A DNA stretch of 6,521 bases, from contig JARRQF010000219.1 of NCBI GenBank assembly GCA_037382065.1, forward strand, positions 1 through 6,521. Reading direction: 5' to 3'. Positions 3,630 to 6,521 of the stretch are shown here, piece after piece. The translations under genes were made by a program, and so were the position numbers. Below the pieces are notes generated by a model, which was not told the DNA's origin, did no database searches, and saw only the letters and a list, made by a program, of their open reading frames with translations. Position 1 is the stretch's first letter; every line of letters starts with the position of its first letter. The DNA is from Thiodiazotropha sp037382065 (GTDB taxonomy: Bacteria > Pseudomonadota > Gammaproteobacteria > Chromatiales > Chromatiaceae).

Positions 3630-6307
3630 GATAGAAATCCAAATTCCTTACCAAAGTGTTGCGCCAGAAGGGTTAGCACCTTATTCAATTCAACTGGCTT
3701 GATAGCCACCTCATTGCAACCAGCAGCGATGAACTCCGCATATTGTTCATCAAGTGCACCAGCAGTCAGTGCTAAGATTAAGACCTTATCTCCACCAGGT
3801 AGGGCGCGGAGCCGACGCGTCGCTTCCATGCCACCCATTCCTGGCATGCGTATATCCATGAGGATCAGGTGTGGCTGCCACTCCTTAAAGAGATGGAGTG
3901 CTTCAGGCCCGCTGGCGGCTTCTTTCAGCAGAAAGTTCGATTTACTTAATGGCCTTTTGCTTAAAAATCGCGAATCTGCGTCGTCATCCACGATGAGGAT
4001 GCGGATATCCTCTGCGGCGATCGTGGGCAACGACGGCTGCGTTTCTGCTCGCATAAAACGCAGCCCTAACAGCTGCTCCATACACTCGAAAAGCTGCTCG
4101 GAGTGATACGGTTTGTGGATAACATCATCGAACCCGGCTGTCATTAATTCCATATCGTCTTCTTTAAAGCTTGAGGCCGTTACCGCAGCGATTTTTACCC
4201 TTTCTCCCCCCTGCAGAGCGCGGATGCTACGGGTAGCTTCCAGCCCGTCCATCAGCGGCATGTGCCAATCCATCCAGATGAAATGGGGTTGCCAGGCAAT
4301 GAACTGCTCCACCGCCTCAATACCGTTTTCGGCTACCTGAACGTCTAATCCAGCCTCCTCAAACAGACGCAGCAGTAGAAGCCGATTATCCAACTGATCT
4401 TCGACCACCAGTATCCGGCAAACTGGCTGTCCAGGCTCCAAACCGGTGACCTCGCCGTGCACCTGTGGCACCTGTGGAGTATCATCTGCTTGCGCTAATT
4501 GCACGGGTAACTCCACACGAAAGATGCTGCCCTCTCCCACGACACTGTTGGTAAGGGTGATATTCCCCCCCATCAATTCGACGAACTGACGCGTGATGGT
4601 CAGCCCCAGGCCTGTGCCCATCTGCTTGCTTTGTGAGTCGATCTGCGCGAAAGGCAAAAACAGTTTGGCTTGATCAGCCGGAGATATGCCGATGCCCGTG
4701 TCTTCCACCTCAATGATCAGGTGGTGGGCCTTATTGTGTTTCATTCCGAGACGTAAGGTAACGCAGCCCTCATCTGTTGCCTTGATCGCGTTAGAGATCA
4801 GGTTGATTAGGATTTGCCGTAGTTTCGCTTCGTCGCCCACGATGTAGCGCGGGAATTGGGGGGATGGATCCAGCAGAAGCTGCAACCCCTTGTCTTGAGC
4901 ACGAACACGCAACATCTGCTCAGTTTCAGTGATCGCCCTCCCAAGATCGAATGGCACCGACGCCACTACCACTTGACCTGACTCGATCTTGGCAATATCG
5001 AGGATATCATTGATAAGACCCAGCAGGTGTTCACCGCTCTTGTGGATAATCTCCAGAGGTTCCTTCTGAAGCGCTGAGAGCCTCGCATCGTGGCGTAGAA
5101 TGTCGGAAAACCCAAGAATCGCATTGAGTGGTGTTCTCAATTCGTGGCTCATGTTTGCAAGAAAGGTGCTCTTAGCTCGGTTGGCTGCCTCAGCGGCATT
5201 CTTGGCCAAGGAAAGCTCAGCTGTGCGCGCCCCAACGACCTCTTCAAGGTGATTGCGATGCAGCGTCAATTCGCGCTGGATATTGCGATGCTCAGTAATA
5301 TCGTGGCCAATGCCCAGCACCCCGATCAGATGACCATCCAATGCAACCATCGGTACTTTAGTGGTTTCCAGCAATGCCCGATGGCCATCGACTGCAAAGG
5401 TTATCCACTCCTCATTCATGGTCGGCTTGCCAGCGGCTATCGCCTCTTGGTCTTTCTGTCGGAAGAAGCTGGCCAGCTTCTTTTCAACAAAGTCGTAATC
5501 ACTTCTGCCAACAATCGTTGCTTCATCAGCACCAAAAAAACGTTCGAAGGCAGGATTGCAAGCGAGATATTTACCATCGGCACTTTTTAACCAGATAAGA
5601 TCAGGGATGGCCGCCACCAGTGTACGTAGATGAGTTCGCTCAACCTCAAGTGCCTGGGCTACTTGCCGAATTGGATTGCCAAAGTGGGCACTGATTCTTA
5701 AGGTGATGTAGATGCCCACCAGCAGCAGTGCCGCCACTACGACCGAGATAAACATGAGGCCCTTTTCAAGAGCCTGCTGTCGATTCTCTTCGGAAATGCC
5801 AACCTGAATGACGCCCATCACAGCATCATCGTAACCGCCACGATAGGCGAGGCTGACCTCTCTCACCGGTTCATCGGCGAGCTGGTATTGGCGTACCCGG
5901 AGTGGAGATTGTTCCTTTAGTACAACACGCACGATCGCCAACGTGGCCGCATCAACCATCTGGTCATTCTGTGCCGGATCGCTGTGTGCCAAGATCTTTC
6001 CCTCACTGTCGATGAGGCGCAGATAGAGAATGTCAGGCTGTATTTGGGTAATCTCCTCAAGCATAAGCCGTGCATGGTACTTTCCGGAAAAGCTAACTCG
6101 GCTGACCGCATTCGCCAGAACCCGTGTGGTCAGCGTGGATAGGCGATCCTGCTCACTCTCCATAACGCCGCGCAAATAGATCCCGCCAACCAGCAACACA
6201 GTAACCATAAGAAAATAATTCAGACCGCCGAAGGCCAGCGCTAGGCGCCGGCCGACATTCGCCAGTTTGGGCAGGGCATAACTATCCTGGGCTGTCAGTG
6301 GTCTCAT
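3623..6307 (-). CDS. Hybrid sensor histidine kinase, PAS and two receivers
   Basis: An 894-residue inner-membrane hybrid kinase (numbering from the ATG at 6307). TM1 is about 26-48 (NYFLMVTVLLVGGIYL). A periplasmic sensor of about 135 residues follows, with ILYLRLIDSEGKILAHSDP, CACHE-like. TM2 is about 184-203, followed by a short HAMP-like linker. PAS is 223-338 (PDLIWLKSADGKYLACNPAF, GHDITEHR), then a coiled coil. HisKA has the H-box SHELRTPLN (His388). HATPase has N-box NLISNAIKA, G1 DTGIGIS (536-542) and G2 GTGLGL (564-569). REC1 (about 630-747) has ED 636-637, phospho-acceptor Asp680 in WMDWHMP, Thr710 and Lys732. REC2 (about 768-886) has DDD 774-776, Asp818 in LMDIRMP, Thr848 and Lys870. 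All catalytic residues are present, but there is no HPt or output domain, so the phosphate must pass to a separate protein outside the window. The frame extends upstream to an ATG at 6340 inside the 35-bp repeat; neither start has a clear Shine-Dalgarno, and 6307 is preferred because it lies outside the repeat. Confidence 0.93.
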   Translation of the reverse strand: MRPLTAQDSYALPKLANVGRRLALAFGGLNYFLMVTVLLVGGIYLRGVMESEQDRLSTLTTRVLANAVSRVSFSGKYHARLMLEEITQIQPDILYLRLIDSEGKILAHSDPAQNDQMVDAATLAIVRVVLKEQSPLRVRQYQLADEPVREVSLAYRGGYDDAVMGVIQVGISEENRQQALEKGLMFISVVVAALLLVGIYITLRISAHFGNPIRQVAQALEVERTHLRTLVAAIPDLIWLKSADGKYLACNPAFERFFGADEATIVGRSDYDFVEKKLASFFRQKDQEAIAAGKPTMNEEWITFAVDGHRALLETTKVPMVALDGHLIGVLGIGHDITEHRNIQRELTLHRNHLEEVVGARTAELSLAKNAAEAANRAKSTFLANMSHELRTPLNAILGFSDILRHDARLSALQKEPLEIIHKSGEHLLGLINDILDIAKIESGQVVVASVPFDLGRAITETEQMLRVRAQDKGLQLLLDPSPQFPRYIVGDEAKLRQILINLISNAIKATDEGCVTLRLGMKHNKAHHLIIEVEDTGIGISPADQAKLFLPFAQIDSQSKQMGTGLGLTITRQFVELMGGNITLTNSVVGEGSIFRVELPVQLAQADDTPQVPQVHGEVTGLEPGQPVCRILVVEDQLDNRLLLLRLFEEAGLDVQVAENGIEAVEQFIAWQPHFIWMDWHMPLMDGLEATRSIRALQGGERVKIAAVTASSFKEDDMELMTAGFDDVIHKPYHSEQLFECMEQLLGLRFMRAETQPSLPTIAAEDIRILIVDDDADSRFLSKRPLSKSNFLLKEAASGPEALHLFKEWQPHLILMDIRMPGMGGMEATRRLRALPGGDKVLILALTAGALDEQYAEFIAAGCNEVAIKPVELNKVLTLLAQHFGKEFGFLST

Positions 6308-6323
6308 TATTAGTATTCTGATA

Positions 6324-6358
6324 CTAGTGTGGTGCTTCATACAAATTGACGATGATAG
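6324..6358 (+). repeat. 35-bp direct repeat, right copy
   Basis: This is the same 35 bases as at 2783-2817 with one mismatch, in direct orientation and about 3.5 kb away. It lies just upstream of the kinase gene (minus strand), so it must form part of that gene's leader or promoter region. It also supplies the in-frame ATG at 6340-6338 that artificially lengthens the kinase frame. On its right it continues without a break into the structured tract at 6359-6521, which suggests the complete repeat unit extends rightward and that the left copy is truncated. Confidence 0.75.
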
Positions 6359-6521
6359 CGTGACGCTAAGCGGTTAGCCGCTAGGCGCGTGCCGCCGGGA
6401 AGGGCTTCTCCCTTTCCAAGGCGCGCAACAACGCGGATGACCGCTTAGCGTCTCGCCCGAAGGGAAGCCTGCTCAGGCCAGGATACTGCGTTGCAATGCT
6501 TGAAAAGGGCGAGCCATTCCC
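6359..6521. repeat. Non-coding structured tract, probable mobile-element end
   Basis: No convincing gene lies here. GACGCTAAGCGG (6362-6373) is an exact inverted repeat of CCGCTTAGCGTC (6441-6452), extended imperfectly inward by CCGC/GCGG and GCGCG-type matches. A smaller hairpin AAGGG-cttct-CCCTT lies inside. CTCGCCC (6452-6458) pairs with GGGCGAG (6507-6513). Such nested self-complementarity next to a duplicated boundary sequence is typical of IS ends, MITEs or a structured RNA. The element runs off the right edge, so its class cannot be decided here. Confidence 0.5.
6362..6452. repeat. Long-range inverted repeat, 12-bp perfect arms
   Basis: Twelve-base perfect arms (6362-6373 and 6441-6452) enclose 67 bases that can fold further. 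In the minus orientation this would sit in the leader or promoter region of the kinase gene. It could be a cruciform-forming transposon end or a REP-like unit. Confidence 0.6.

Noticed and set aside
3699..6111. Plus-strand and out-of-frame minus-strand open frames inside the kinase gene
   Set aside because: The minus-strand kinase frame contains every expected catalytic motif across its length. The others have composition typical of antisense shadows.
1..6521. CRISPR arrays, tRNA or rRNA genes
   Set aside because: No evenly spaced short repeats, no cloverleaf with a T-loop GTTCRA-type signature and no rRNA core segments were seen. The short match to the 16S 3' end near 937-945 is just a Shine-Dalgarno on the other strand.

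Overview
The window looks like an accessory, mobile-element-scarred stretch of a proteobacterial chromosome, most likely gammaproteobacterial. That guess rests on the style of the hybrid histidine kinase and the HipBA pair and on the mixed base composition; no marker gene is present, so the taxonomic call is weak. Composition is patchy. The hipBA operon and the kinase are of moderate to high GC. The block at about 250-1080 and the stretch at about 2810-3100 are visibly AT-rich, as expected for separately acquired pieces.

Left part (1-1000). Positions 1-247 are open in more than one frame on both strands and could not be assigned. A small AT-rich minus-strand gene (242-679) follows a frameshifted minus-strand coding remnant (932-679). 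The remnant's stop codon overlaps the start of the small gene as TAATG. This layout resembles a decayed toxin or effector tail translationally coupled to an immunity-type protein, but neither protein was recognised.

Centre (1000-2700). A complete two-gene hipBA toxin-antitoxin operon carries its own promoter (TTGACT-N18-TATAGT) and an inverted repeat AGTTTCT-N8-AGAAACT. The repeat overlaps both the -10 box and the ribosome binding site. Its half-site/8-bp spacer layout matches the classical HipB operator. The antitoxin and toxin genes overlap by ATGA.

Right part (2700-6521). A 35-bp direct repeat (2783-2817 and 6324-6358, one mismatch) brackets about 3.5 kb. Inside, reading rightward, are the C-terminal remnant of an IS200/IS605-type Y1 transposase that starts exactly where the repeat ends, and a 156-residue Lys-rich protein of unknown function. 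A large hybrid sensor histidine kinase lies convergent to it, with two membrane segments, a PAS domain, HisKA, HATPase and two receiver domains. A perfect 10-bp inverted repeat between the two convergent genes probably serves as a bidirectional terminator. Beyond the second repeat copy, 6359-6521 is a non-coding, strongly self-complementary tract that looks like the end of a mobile or repetitive element.

The hipBA operon, the toxin/immunity-like remnant and the transposase scar all fit a region of acquired genes. The kinase has no partner regulator or HPt domain in view, so its pathway must be completed elsewhere.
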